Shown here: positions 47,410 through 57,859 of the stretch, one piece after another
How the letters are laid out: each line of letters begins with the position of its first letter
How positions within the stretch are numbered: position 1 is the stretch's first letter
From: Loxodes magnus
Lineage: Eukaryota > Ciliophora > Karyorelictea > Loxodida > Loxodidae
Assembly (NCBI GenBank): GCA_946699065.1
Contig: CAMPDV010000146.1
Location: 248,001 to 312,000, forward strand
Length of the DNA: 64,000 bases
Reading direction: 5' to 3'
Translations under genes and position numbers: made by a program
The notes under the pieces: model-generated
Databases searched by the model: none
Told to the model about the DNA's origin: nothing
Seen by the model: only the letters and a program-made list of their open reading frames with translations

Positions 47410-47945
47410 ATTCTATTAATACTTGAACTACAAGAGAAAGATTAAAAAGATTCAGAAGCCTGTAATTAGCTAAATTAAATTTATCTTTTCAATGAATCAG
47501 AGATAAAAAATCTGAACTGCTAAATAGCATTGAGTAAAATAATTTAAAATAGATATAGTATTAAATTTTATAGCATAAAAAGAGTAGTAAAAATAACTTT
47601 ACAAAAAAGTAATTTAAATTTATATAATTAATAAAACATAATAAAATAAAGAAAAACTAAAAATATTAAATAAACTATCGTAAACTATTTTAGCATGATA
47701 TAAATATTTATTATAATTTATTTAAAAGTAAACATATTTAATTTATATATTCTATTATTTTTATCATTATAAAAACAGAAATGCATAAAACTAGAAATTA
47801 AAAAATAAGTGCATAAAGAATAAAATATTTTCTAAATATTAATATCAATTAAGCTTCATGTATAAAGGTATTAAAACTATTAAAAAATAGATTAAAATTA
47901 ATAAAATTAAAAAAGATATAAATGATAATATAATAGCATAGTTAA
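47410..47945. other. AT-rich stretch before IR2 right arm
   Basis: A/T-rich, no gene seen. Confidence 0.45.
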
Positions 47946-47949
47946 TAAT

Positions 47950-50007
47950 AGATAGTATTGATATTACTTTTAAAATAAAAAATCCTTTTATTTTATATTT
48001 TCTTAGTAATTAACTTTAACTAGCAGAGTTAAGCAAATTATTATAATGTAAAGCAGCTAGTAAGTAGATATCAGTAATTTAAGAAAACTGGTTAATCTTG
48101 GTGTTCTTTAAGAATTTTCTACTGATGATTTTTATATTAAGGAAGAAAATGTAATTGGAGAAGGACAAAATAGCAAAGTATACTAAAGTAGGATAAAAGG
48201 ACAAGACTTTGCTATAAAAGTAATAAAAGATTTATAAGTTTAAGAATATTTGAGAAGTCTAGAAAAGCAAGCTATTCTTAATCACTCTAATATTCTTTTA
48301 TTTAACGGATTCTGCTTTTCTGAAAATAAACTATATCTAATTTTTCCTTTTTAAAGTAAAGGATCTTTAGATAAATGCATTAATGAAATCAATAGTATTT
48401 AGGATAATGAAAGAAAAAATAAAATTAAGCTTGGAATTTTAGTAGATATAGCTAAAGGACTCAAGTACTTGCACAAGCATTTCATTATTCATCAAAACCT
48501 TCATCCATAAAATATCTTATTTGATAATAACTTTAATGCTAGGTTATGTAATTTTTCAGATTCTATAAATTTAAAAGATAGAAAAGCTTAAATAGCTGAA
48601 GAATTATTATCACCTGAGATAAATAATCAAAATTACTAACCAACTGAAAAAGTAGATGTTTATAATTTTGGATAAATAGGTTAGCTTTTATTCTCTGAAT
48701 CATAAGAAAACTCCTCTTTCTTCCTATAATAAATAAATGACATTTTAAGGCTTTGCTTGAGTGAAAATGCAGACATTAGACCCACAGCAAGAAAAATAGT
48801 AGTAAACTTAAAAGAAATATACAAATAGAAATATGGTTAATGAAATATTAAATCTCATAAGAATAAAAGAAATAAACCTAAATAAAATAAAGCGATTAGA
48901 TTCTGATATGCTCAGCTATTTTCTTACATGGTTTTGTTTTAGATTCTTCTTACTCTTTCAATTGTATATAATAAAACTAAATTTAAGAATGGAAATGATC
49001 AAAATAGAACTTACTAACTAATCCAAAATTTAGGGGTTTTAGACTAATAAAATGTTTCTCTAGTTTTGTTTGAGTTTAACTGAAATAACTAGAACTTATA
49101 AACTATTTCAACTTCTTTTGAACTAGAAATGTCCATTTATTGAAATGCTGATTTTTATAAAAACTAAGGAGATATTCCTAAATGACTATAAGTCTATAAT
49201 GAGCAGAAAAACAAATGGTTAAGTTACTCTTAAACTGATGCATAACTAAATAAAGAAGAAAAAGAGTTATAAAACATTAAGAAGTAAATTGGTTTCTATG
49301 AAGAAGTAAAACCAAATCCGTTTGATCCAAATCCTGACGAAAATATAGTTAAAATAAAATTTAAGAAATACTACTAATTATGAAATAAGTATTCAAACAT
49401 AACATTAGAGTTCCCTCAGTTATTAAATGGAAGAAATTGAGATAAATCATTTTAATGGAAGCATGACTTTTATAATTAACTTCAAAATAAAAAATTTTAT
49501 TATCGAACAAGTTTTTGGGAATTAGAAGGTTAATAAATTCCCTTCTATGAAGATATGTGACATTAATGATAACACCATAGTAAATTTTTATATTCCAATC
49601 GAGTTTATTAAGTTTGAACGCCAATTGGAGGACCGATAGTAAAATGAGAATCAAGTTCTTCGGATTTTTGTTGTTTTGCTAAATATAATTTGTTGAGTTA
49701 ATGGTGGGAAAAAAATAAAGACTTTATTGATGTTTTATTCAGCAAATAAAGAGAAAAGAAATGAAGCGAAAACTTTAAATTAGAACTTTACTTTAAATAA
49801 AGCATTTAGATATTAATTTTAAGTGTCTAAACTATTAATATAGCATATAAACTAAAATAAAGGAATTCTATAAATATTTAATTTATTTACTCATATTTAG
49901 TAAGAAATTTTACTTTTAGATACGTTTTATTTATTCTTAAATATAGATTATATTATAACTTCATCATAGATTTAGCTATACATTTATTATTCATATTTTT
50001 TAATCAT
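47950..50007. repeat. Inverted repeat IR2, right arm
   Basis: Reverse complement of 27,611-29,668. The junction at 50,007 is sharp (AAT-CAT shared, then divergent). Confidence 0.9.
48046..49764 (+). CDS. Membrane-anchored pseudokinase-like protein, paralogue C, IR2 right copy, 572 aa
   Basis: ATG 48046, TGA 49,762-49,764 after Lys-Lys, one frame of 573 codons. Residues about 36-260 form the kinase region: I-G-E-G-Q-N-S-K-V, D-F-A-I-K-V-I (ATP Lys at about 58), D-I-A-K-G-L-K-Y-L-H-K, then I-I-H-Q-N-L-H-P-Q-N-I-L (H-R-D Asp changed to Asn) and L-C-N-F-S-D (D-F-G lost, including its Asp), V-D-V-Y-N-F-G, R-P-T-A-R. More degenerate than A or B. Hydrophobic segment at about residues 285-305 (Q-L-F-S-Y-M-V-L-F-Q-I-L-L). 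C-terminal Trp-rich domain: F-E-F-N-[TGA]-N; F-E-L-E-M-S-I-Y-[TGA]-N; P-K-[TGA]-L; N-K-[TGG]-L where paralogues have N-K-[TGA]; P-I-G-G-P; F-C-C-F-A-K. Inferred: signalling or scaffold protein tethered to a membrane. Confidence 0.88.
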
Positions 50008-50043
50008 CATAATTAATTTTTATTTTCATCGGTTCTTAAAAAA

Positions 50044-50650
50044 ATGGCAGAATAAACTTGAAAATTCTTTAAACTCGAAAGAGTCAGAAATAATGAGATG
50101 AATGTATAACAGAGAGAAAAATTTCTATGAATAAGAAATTTTTATTTTTAAAGTAACCCCAAATAGGTAAAAATTAATTTTGGTTAAAAAGTATTTAAAT
50201 TCAAATTTTTTAACAATAGGATTTTGAATATTTAGTTAAAGTAGCATAGAATTTGCATGAAGAGATCAATCATTTAAAGAAGAATAATGAAAAATTTATG
50301 AGGCACTTTATAAAAAAATAAACAGATAACTGATATTTATGCTTTAGGAAAAAGTCTCAATTTCTTCTAAATAAAAACAGTAAAAGCAAAAAATGATAAA
50401 ATAAATTAAATTAAAAAATCGATATTTATAAATATTGGCATATAGCTTTAGTACTTATATCTATTATTTAGCGTATAAAATAAATAAAAAAGCATTTAAA
50501 TAGAACACAGGTAAATTCAATAAAACAAGATTCATTGAATACTGAATTCGAAAATAAAAAATGTATCTTTCAATTATTCTTTGTATATTAGTAATTTAGT
50601 TAATTTTCACTTTATTTCAGGGTAAAAAACTTATGAAATAATATCTAACT
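50044..50650 (+). CDS. Possible ORF just outside IR2, unknown
   Basis: ATG 50044, about 37 bases beyond the repeat edge. M-A-E-Q-T-[TGA]-K-F-F-K-L-E-R, then I-T-D-I-Y-A-L-G-K-S-L, which resembles the D-V-Y-S-L-G motif of kinase C-lobes. With no other kinase motifs this may be chance. Open frame with several TGA; boundaries unclear. Confidence 0.25.
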
Positions 50651-50659
50651 CTTTTTCCT

Positions 50660-51470
50660 CTTAAAGTAAAATAAAAGTTACACTTAAAATTTTAAAGATT
50701 ATTGAATATAATTCTTCAGGATAAAATATAAAAAATTAGTTTCTTTTATTATTTTTTTAATATTATTACGAGGCATCTCTATGCAACTTGCAATTTTTTG
50801 ACTTTCTAATATTTTAAATAAGATATTTAGTCTTTTTTAATTTATTGAAATGACTAATGAGACTTAAATTTAAAGCTGTTTAATTTTCTTTTTATTAATT
50901 AATTAAAAAATGTAATATTCATTTAACTATTTTATCTGTTAATTATGAATATGCGAAATCTTTATATGTGGATTTTAATATTTTATGTGAATCCTTTAGT
51001 TTTCGGACTTTTTAAATTAAGCAATTATCTAAGATCAAAGCTACAAAACTTCAGAAATTTGAATCCCAGTTGCTTATGATTTTCTTAAAAATATCTCACT
51101 ACTTTATCATAATATAAAATCGCATTTATATAGATCTGTGATTAGTTCCTTGTAAGAATCAATTTTTTATAAATCAAATATTATTATTAATCAAGAGAAT
51201 TAAGGAATAAAATATTAAATTATCTCATTATATCTCTAACTTTAGATAATTCCCTGGTTGGATACATCTTCTTAAAATGAGTGCTTCTGAAAGATTATCC
51301 GGCCTTAATAGGAGTTTCAAGCTATGATTATAGAATATACATTAATTACTCATGATTCTTCCTGTTTACAGAAACAAATTAAAAGTGAATCAAGGAAATA
51401 AACTTAAAAAAAGTCTAAAATCTGTGTAATTATATCAAGATAAATTACTGCAAGGAAATTAAGAAGGGAT
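50660..51470. other. AT-rich stretch
   Basis: No gene recognised. Confidence 0.4.
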
Positions 51471-51479
51471 TTAAATTTT

Positions 51480-51770
51480 TGAATAAGAAAAACAGTCCAT
51501 GTATGTATGGGTATTGCGACAAAATGAAGAAATTTCTCAGTATATTAGATGAGCTTATCTACAATCTTTCAAACATAATAAGAGAACTCATAACACATAT
51601 TGAAATCAAAGTCTAAAAATGACATACTTATTAAAGCAACTTGCTAAAATAAATAATAACAGAAGAAATGATGTATCGTTAACATAATAAAAAATAGAGG
51701 AAGTTTAAATTAATATTGAAACAATTGAGATTGATATCGGGATAGTTTCAATTGAATGATTATATATAAA
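51480..51770 (+). pseudogene. CWYC-element fragment (coiled-coil part)
   Basis: Reads M-K-K-F-L-S-I-L-D-E-L-I-Y-N-L-S-N and L-R-L-I-S, aligning with D-E-I-I-Y-N-L-S-E at about 2.97 kb and W-D-N-L-Y-S-L at 17.25 kb. No knuckle follows. Confidence 0.4.
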
Positions 51771-51939
51771 CAATACTTAATAGCCAAAAAATTATAAGGA
51801 CCCATATAATATTTATTTTAACGAAAACAGAATAAGAAGATAAAAAATTATATTGCTATTTAGCTAGATATCTTATAAAATATTGCTTTAACTTTAAAAT
51901 ACTTAAAAAATAAGAGGATTAATTAATTTAAACTATAAA

Positions 51940-52240
51940 AGTTTTTGGACCGGAAACTCCTTTCCGATTGCACGACCCGACGCTCTCTTTTTATGGAATA
52001 ACGGGGATATCCTGTTGTGCTCCAGGCACAGCTGCTAGAGAGTTCCATCGCTATGAGCAGCCAGGCTTCAAGCCCTTACCAAGAGCAGATAATCTCAAAG
52101 ACAGTGTTCCTTCAGAAAATGACTCTAACCATGGACTTTCTCAGCGTCAGGAAAGGAACTTGTTCCTAGCCATAAAACCAGAAAGTGTTGTCACGAAGGT
52201 CACTCTCAGCTCCCTCCATCTTTTCAATTATAAAAATAAA
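51940..52240 (+). other. GC-rich island, all forward frames open
   Basis: About 300 bases near 50% GC in a genome near 25%. All three forward frames are open under the ciliate code. The frame starting M-H-D-P-T-L-S-F-Y-G (51,968) also has no stop under the standard code until 52,310. Another frame shares N-G-D-I-L-L with the patch at 1.9 kb. No protein family or RNA gene recognised. Could be a recent insertion, a foreign fragment or a structured RNA. Confidence 0.5.
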
Positions 52241-52439
52241 AGGATTAAAGAATTTGAAAAGAGCTCACAAAATTTTATTTATAAGCAGCAAACAAAAAAG
52301 AGAAAGAACTGATTTTAGTATATTTTATATTTAAAAAAGTAAAATTTATACTTATTTATCCTATAAACTTTATTTATTTAATTAAATCAATAAATTTATT
52401 TTTATCTATGCCTAATAAATCTTAAATATAAAAGTTAAG

Positions 52440-52845
52440 TAATCTCAGATATTTGTGGAACTTGGTGTGATAAAATAATTTTCTTTTAATTATTTAATTT
52501 TAGAGAAGAAAATAAAATTGGAGCAGGAGAAAGTATTTAAGTCTATAAAGTAGCATATTTTGTTTTGATTTTGCCATTAAAGTAATTTAGATAAAATTGA
52601 AGAATCAATACCTTAATTAGAATAATGCGCAAAAATTAATAATGAAAATATTCTTTTATTTTTATCATTCTTCTAAACTTAAGAACTATATTTTATTTTG
52701 CCATTTAAGGAAAAGTATCTTTGGACAAGTGTATTCATGAATAATATTACTAATAATGAAATAAAAATAAAAAATTATAGATATTAATTGATATAGCTAA
52801 AGGTCTTAAATAAATACATTAAAAATTAATAAATAGCATTTCTTC
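52440..52845 (+). pseudogene. Truncated pseudokinase relic
   Basis: E-E-N-K-I-G-A-G-E-S-I-Q-V-Y-K, a kinase Gly loop, then several frame changes, K-V-S-L-D-K-C-I-H-E and I-L-I-D-I-A-K-G-L-K. Homology stops before the H-Q-N loop, at about 52,845, where the gene on the other strand begins. A fifth, dead member of the family. Confidence 0.65.
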
Positions 52846-53421
52846 GTTTCTCGTTTAGATTTTAATATTGAGCTTCTGTCAACTTCGATTATTATTGAAT
52901 CTTTTTCTTTTTTTCTTAGTTCCGCTTATCGCAGCATTATTTTGAATTTTTTTTCTTTTTGCATTCTACTGCCCAATTTCGTCTGCTTCTAAAGCTAGTT
53001 TTTGATTAGTTACTCTGGCTTTTTTAAATACTTCAGAAGGACTTAGGTAATTTTTTTAAACTTTAAGTCTTGATTTTATATTTTCTGTTACATCTAGACT
53101 CTCCATTAGTTTCTTGTTGTTTTTTTAAACTTCTTGATCTCCTCCAGTATGTCCAGTATCATTTAAATCATCTAATCATAATTAATTTACTGCCCAATAA
53201 ATAATTCAAACTTTTGAGGACATTATTTTTTTCTATTTCCTAAATTTTTTTTCAGAAATTTGAGCCTTAGTTTAGTGGATGATCTTTATGATACCCTTTC
53301 TAGATCCAAGCTTCTTTAAACTGTTATTTGTTTTATGCTTTTTGGAGCTGTATAAGGTCCAAATCCAAATCCTTACATATATTTTTGCAAATAGCTTTTA
53401 AATTTCAAAAAAATGTGTCAT
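52735..53421 (-). CDS. Lys-rich protein, 228 aa, unknown
   Basis: ATG 53421, TGA 52,735-52,737, single frame. The strongest coding part is residues about 95-195: L-D-D-L-N-D-T-G-H-T-G-G, S-R-L-K-V-Q-K-N-Y-L-S-P-S-E-V-F-K-K-A-R, A-L-E-A-D-E-I-G-Q, then the basic run T-K-K-K-R-K-R, a likely nuclear-localisation signal. The N-terminal third looks coding in more than one frame, so the start is uncertain. The last 30 codons are antisense to the kinase relic, so the gene probably ended earlier originally. Family not recognised; a nuclear role is only a guess from the basic tail. Confidence 0.45.
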
Positions 53422-53429
53422 TAAACATA

Positions 53430-54420
53430 TATTTTATGAAAAATAACAAAAATGAAATTTAATTGTTTCCTTTTCTAATCTTTAATTATTTCAATTATAA
53501 AAACAATAATAAAAACTAAATTTTAAAATAAACAAAAAAGAATAAAATAAAATAAAATTGCTTAAAAAATATTTTGCTTTTTCTATAAAAACTTAAAAGT
53601 AAAAATAAAAAAAATGAAATATTACAGATTAAAAAGAATAAAATTAAAATAGAAAATAAATTTAATTTTGTTAAAAAAGAAGGTTCTGAGCTTATTAATA
53701 GCTCTAAAAAAATTAAGAAAAATTAATTTAAAATTATAAGATTTATGAAAGAATATTATTAGAATATTATTATTTTTTAATTGATTAAATTATAAAATTT
53801 GTTTAAATTTTAATATTTATAAAGAGTTAAGAAGGAATTAAAAGATTCTTCCAAAAGTTAATGAAATAGAAGCAAAAAAAATAAAAAAAACACCCATAAA
53901 GTCATTTACTAAATTGAGACTCTCACTTCTGAAGAATAGTGTCGGAAGAAAAAGTTTAAATTTGCATTAAGCTAAAATGTCTCTCAATTTTCCGCGATTG
54001 AATATTATTAAATTATTAAAAACGTTGAATTTATAAGTTAAATAAAAAATTAAAGCAACCATTAAACAATTAAAAATACTCATTACAATGTCGAAAGAGA
54101 GAAATTTAAAAGTATTTGAAAACATTTAGAAAGCATAAAATATTAACATTTATTTTAGGAACATTAAATTAAGGAATAATAAAACTGAAAATAATATAAT
54201 AGTTAGCAAGAATTAAAATTTTAAGCAATATACCAAAGAAAGGAGATGAAATAATCCAAATTTATTATGTAAAAAAAGAACCTACTTCCACAAAAGAAAG
54301 ATGTAATTTATGTTTTTCTCGAAAAAATCTCTAAATAAAATCTTGAAGATTTCAGAATTAAAAAGTAAATTTCAAAAAAAAGATGATTAAAAATAGAAAA
54401 ATAAAAATATAATAAAAGAA
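53430..54420. other. AT-rich stretch
   Basis: A-rich on the plus strand, no gene recognised. Confidence 0.45.
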
Positions 54421-54429
54421 TATTTTAAG

Positions 54430-55140
54430 AAGGTATATATAAAAGTTATATCAACGCTCTCAAAAAGTAAGAACAAATGGAATTCTAAAATTTCTAGGGT
54501 TATTGAAAAGTTCTTAAGAAGGTCACTCATCAGATTGCAACTTTAATATCTATAATCTTTGAAATAAGCTATTATAGCTTGCATTAGAAAATAGCAACAT
54601 TTTTTTGAGGAAGAGATAAGCTTCGCATAATTAGTTAAAATTGTGCTAAATTTCAAGAAAAAGGTTAAAGGATTAAAAAGTTAATTGTAAACTTTAGGAT
54701 AGCTTTTAAAAGCAAGAGAAAATAGATTCAAGACTAATGTAGTAAGAACGGGATCTCAATGTCCTATGAAACGTGTAAAAATTAAATGCAGCTAATTCCA
54801 TAACTATGACAAAAAATAAAAATTTAATTAAATTAAGAAAAATTTAATAGAGCCATAAGTTGAAAAGCAACTACATCTATTAAATTTGACTGAATTTAAG
54901 TTAATAAAAGAGGATATGATACAGAATAAATAACTTAAGAAAAAGAGAAAAACCAAGAAAATTATAGATGCTAATTTTGAAATAAGCAAGGTCGTCTCTA
55001 TAATCACTTTCATAAACTCCGGAAATTTAATGAATATTACTGGAAAATAGGGAGATACAACAAAAAAAGAAAAGATAATATCTAATAAAAATAAGAAAAT
55101 AACAAGAAAAGTTAGATTTCAATGAAACAGTAAAATATAA
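54430..55140 (+). CDS. CWYC-related ORF with collapsed knuckle
   Basis: One frame of about 230 codons using TAA/TAG as Gln. I-R-K-Q-Q-H-F-F-E-E-E and L-N-F-K-K-K-V-K-G-L-K-S-Q-L-Q give a coiled coil. C-P-M-K-R-V-K-I-K-C-S-Q-F stands where the C-x2-C-K-R-P-G-H-K-V-R-N-C-F-Q-F knuckle would be. Then I-N-S-G-N-L-M-N. An alternative frame begins M-E-F-Q-N-F-Q at 54478. Likely a diverged relative; start unclear. Confidence 0.4.
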
Positions 55141-55329
55141 ACGATAAAAGTCAAAAACTAATATTAGATAAAAAGCATCCAAATGAATCAAAAGAAAAAG
55201 GATAAAATCAAAATTTTTTTGAATTTTTATTAATCTTCGGATATTTTTGTATTTTTTGGGAAAAAGATTGTAATGTCTCAAATATCACCAACTTTATCAT
55301 ATTATTTTTATTATATAATTTAATTTAAA

Positions 55330-55610
55330 TAAGGTGGATCTTACTTTTTAAGGTCGCAAGAAGAATTCCCCAGAGATTAACTGACTGTAAAAAACTTTTA
55401 CTAATGTTGGACCTGAATAATCTCTTCATCATGGGTTGGAAATCTATCTGTAATCGCCTGTTGGCGTCCTGTTCTTTGGAGATTTTGATCTGCAACTTTG
55501 CGCGCAAATAGAAGAGAGAATGCTTTGGGAATATTGGAGATTGAAGAGACTTATAAATTGACTTTTTTAAAGAGATGCACCCTATTGAAGGGCTACGCCC
55601 TCTATAATAA
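55330..55610 (+). mobile_element. LLGG/HH-type short element with H1-like tail
   Basis: Head GGTGGATC at 55,333; body matches other copies in the CTTCATCAT...TGTAATCGC region (V-I-A in one frame). The hairpin AGAGATGCACCCTATTGAAG ... GGCTACGCCCTCT is at 55,571-55,603, then an A/T tail. Frames are broken. Confidence 0.55.
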
Positions 55611-55829
55611 CATTTTTTTAATTAAAATTAAATGCTCAAAAAATTTAAGAAATAATAAAGTAAATTTATTTAGCAATGATTTCTTAGAAATTTATAGAAT
55701 AATAGTCATTAATATTGCAAAATACAAATATTTTTTAAGAGAAATATGCAAGATATTAAATCACTGAGCAAAACTATTAAGGGACTTTAATTTTATTATA
55801 ATATATTCATTTTTTAAATGGATTTTTAT

Positions 55830-56345
55830 TTCTAGTCGACCGAGTAGGCAATCCGGTGCAGTCATGCTTGTACTGCAAGTACTCTTGCAATAGATGTCAC
55901 CATAAACAAGTAAGGACAGTCTCATTGCGTGAAAAGCTTTACTTGTTTGAGGGTTCTCTCTATCGGAACGAGAAGTCGACTAGAGGGAACCGAAATTCAG
56001 ATATAAGAGTTATCCTGATTTTAAATGTCGCTATTCTGATCAGGAATTTAGAAAACAACAAAGACATGACTGAGATCACAAATAACTATTATTTAGAAGA
56101 ATTTAACTTAATTGGGTCATTTACACAAATATTAGAATGCTCTCTAACTACAGCCTTTAGAAGAATTACAAGAATCTAAAGAGTGAAGACAATCAATTTT
56201 GATTATAAAAACGGAGAGAAGAAGATAAGAATCAAAGAGACCAGATGAATCTAGAAGCATTTCAAGCCTATTATTAATAATTAAATTTGGTTTTTTTATT
56301 TTTTCGTGGTGAGCCAAACAATGGTGGCGCCACACTAATTTAATT
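55830..56345 (+). pseudogene. CWYC-family 3' half with GTGG-type hairpin
   Basis: S-C-L-Y-C-K-Y-S-C-N-R-C-H-H-K, a rearranged knuckle, then R-E-K-L-Y-L-F-E-G-S-L-Y-R-N-E-K, the family's L-Y-x3-E-G-x-x-Y-R block, in one frame to about 56,248. The 3' end at about 56,307-56,340 is the GTGGTGAGCC ... GGTGGCGCCAC hairpin, as at 9.66 kb, followed by a T-T-T-A repeat tail. 5' truncated. Confidence 0.55.
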
Positions 56346-56828
56346 AATTATTTATTTATTTATAGAACTTTTGAGTTAAATTGAAGTTAAATGAGTAGTA
56401 GTTAAAGTAAACATATGAACTATAAGCTTTTAAACATAATTATCAATGATACTATAAATAATATACTATATTTAAATAAAGTAAAATATTATAAATTTTT
56501 ATAACTAGTTTTTAATTTTTAAATATACTAAAGTGTGATTTATTTACATTTCATTTATATAAACAAAAATAAACAATTCTTTAAATCTATTTATGGAATT
56601 TTTTTATTATTAATTTGATAATTTTTATTTATTCAAAAACTGTTTATAATAATTATAAATTATTTAAATCTAAAAATTATAAAAATTAAGATATATTAAT
56701 ATTTTTATTTTTTATCAAAAATAGTTTTCTACATTTTATTTTAAAATATTTTTTTTAATTTTGATAAAATCTAATTAAATTCATAAATCCATAAATAAGT
56801 TAATTAGCATGGCTCTACCATTATTAGG

Positions 56829-57305
56829 TCAACTTAGAGAAAAGATGTTTTTGGTTTTATAATTTTTTTTGATTGAGCACATTGCACCATAAGATATCTA
56901 AGCGTTTTAAAAAAATGTTCTATCTTGTTAAGTTCTCAATTTATGTCTTGCTAGCTTCTTCTTGGTTCTGAATTCCAATAAAATTTTACAAAGAAAGGAC
57001 ACATTTTTTAATTAAGGATACTTGCAGATCCTCTATCTATGATGAAGCAGATTTTCTTTTTTCAGCATTTACAAAGATTTCTAGCGTAACTTCGAAACCT
57101 CTTCATACTTTTTTGCAATATACCAAGCAATCCAAGTCCGAGAACTGCGGCATGCGAAAATCAGTATTGGTACTTTTACTTAGAGTTTTTAAATATTAGT
57201 AAATACTAAATATATTAATAAATCTTAGGAAGATTAAAGAAATGAATATCAAGCAACATATTAGAGGTTCTATTTCCTTGCCAAAATTATTGTTTAGACT
57301 TTCAT
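56829..57305 (-). CDS. HH-family protein, IR1 right copy, 158 aa
   Basis: ATG 57305, TGA 56,829-56,831, one frame. M-K-V-Q-T-I-I-L-A-R-K-Q, then L-I-Y-L-V-F-T-N, W-I-A-W-Y-I-A-K-K-Y-E-E, K-K-E-N-L-L-H-H-R-Q-R-I-C-K-Y-P, F-L-C-K-I-L-L-E-F-R. The E-N-L-L-H-H-R block is the hallmark of the short hairpin-tailed elements (13.9, 19.1 kb). The left-arm copy has lost this block. Basic protein; function unknown. Confidence 0.5.
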
Positions 57306-57859
57306 CTTAAATTCCCTTTTTATTACATCTTACTTTTTTGTTACAAATTAATAGTTTCATTAAAAATTAACTGCGAGCTATATTAAAGAAAAATATTTAG
57401 ATATCAGAAATAAAAAAATAAATATTTTAAAGAATAAGAAAATAAAATAATTTAATTAGATTATCTAAAATTAATATATCAAATTGTTGTTTTTAATCAA
57501 AATAAATAGTTTGAGACATCAAGTCAGTCAAAAATGTTATAGATATAAATAATTTAAAATAATTATATAGAATTTAATAACTTTAAGTTTAATAACTTAT
57601 TACCAAATTCAAAATTATTAATACCTTTTTTAGTTTCTAATTCGTTTAAAAATGTCTCATAAAGTTTTTAAGTACTTTTATTAAATATTATTTAAATCGA
57701 TGATAAATAAAGAGTATGAGTTCATCATTTATTTTATTAAAATCAATCAAGGAGTATAAATGATTAAAGGGTCAAGCATAAGTTATGTTAAAAAAATATA
57801 GCATAACATTATATATGAACGTGGCATCACTTTTGTTTGGTTGCCACTAATCAAAAAGT

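Noticed and set aside
50290-50380. Kinase-like D-I-Y-A-L-G motif as evidence of another pseudokinase
   Set aside because: No Gly loop, ATP Lys or catalytic-loop remnant is found nearby, so the six-residue match is not enough.
51968-52312. Calling the 114-codon frame in the GC-rich island a gene
   Set aside because: All three forward frames are open, the 3' part runs into AT-rich sequence, and no family resemblance supports one frame; kept as an island of unknown nature.
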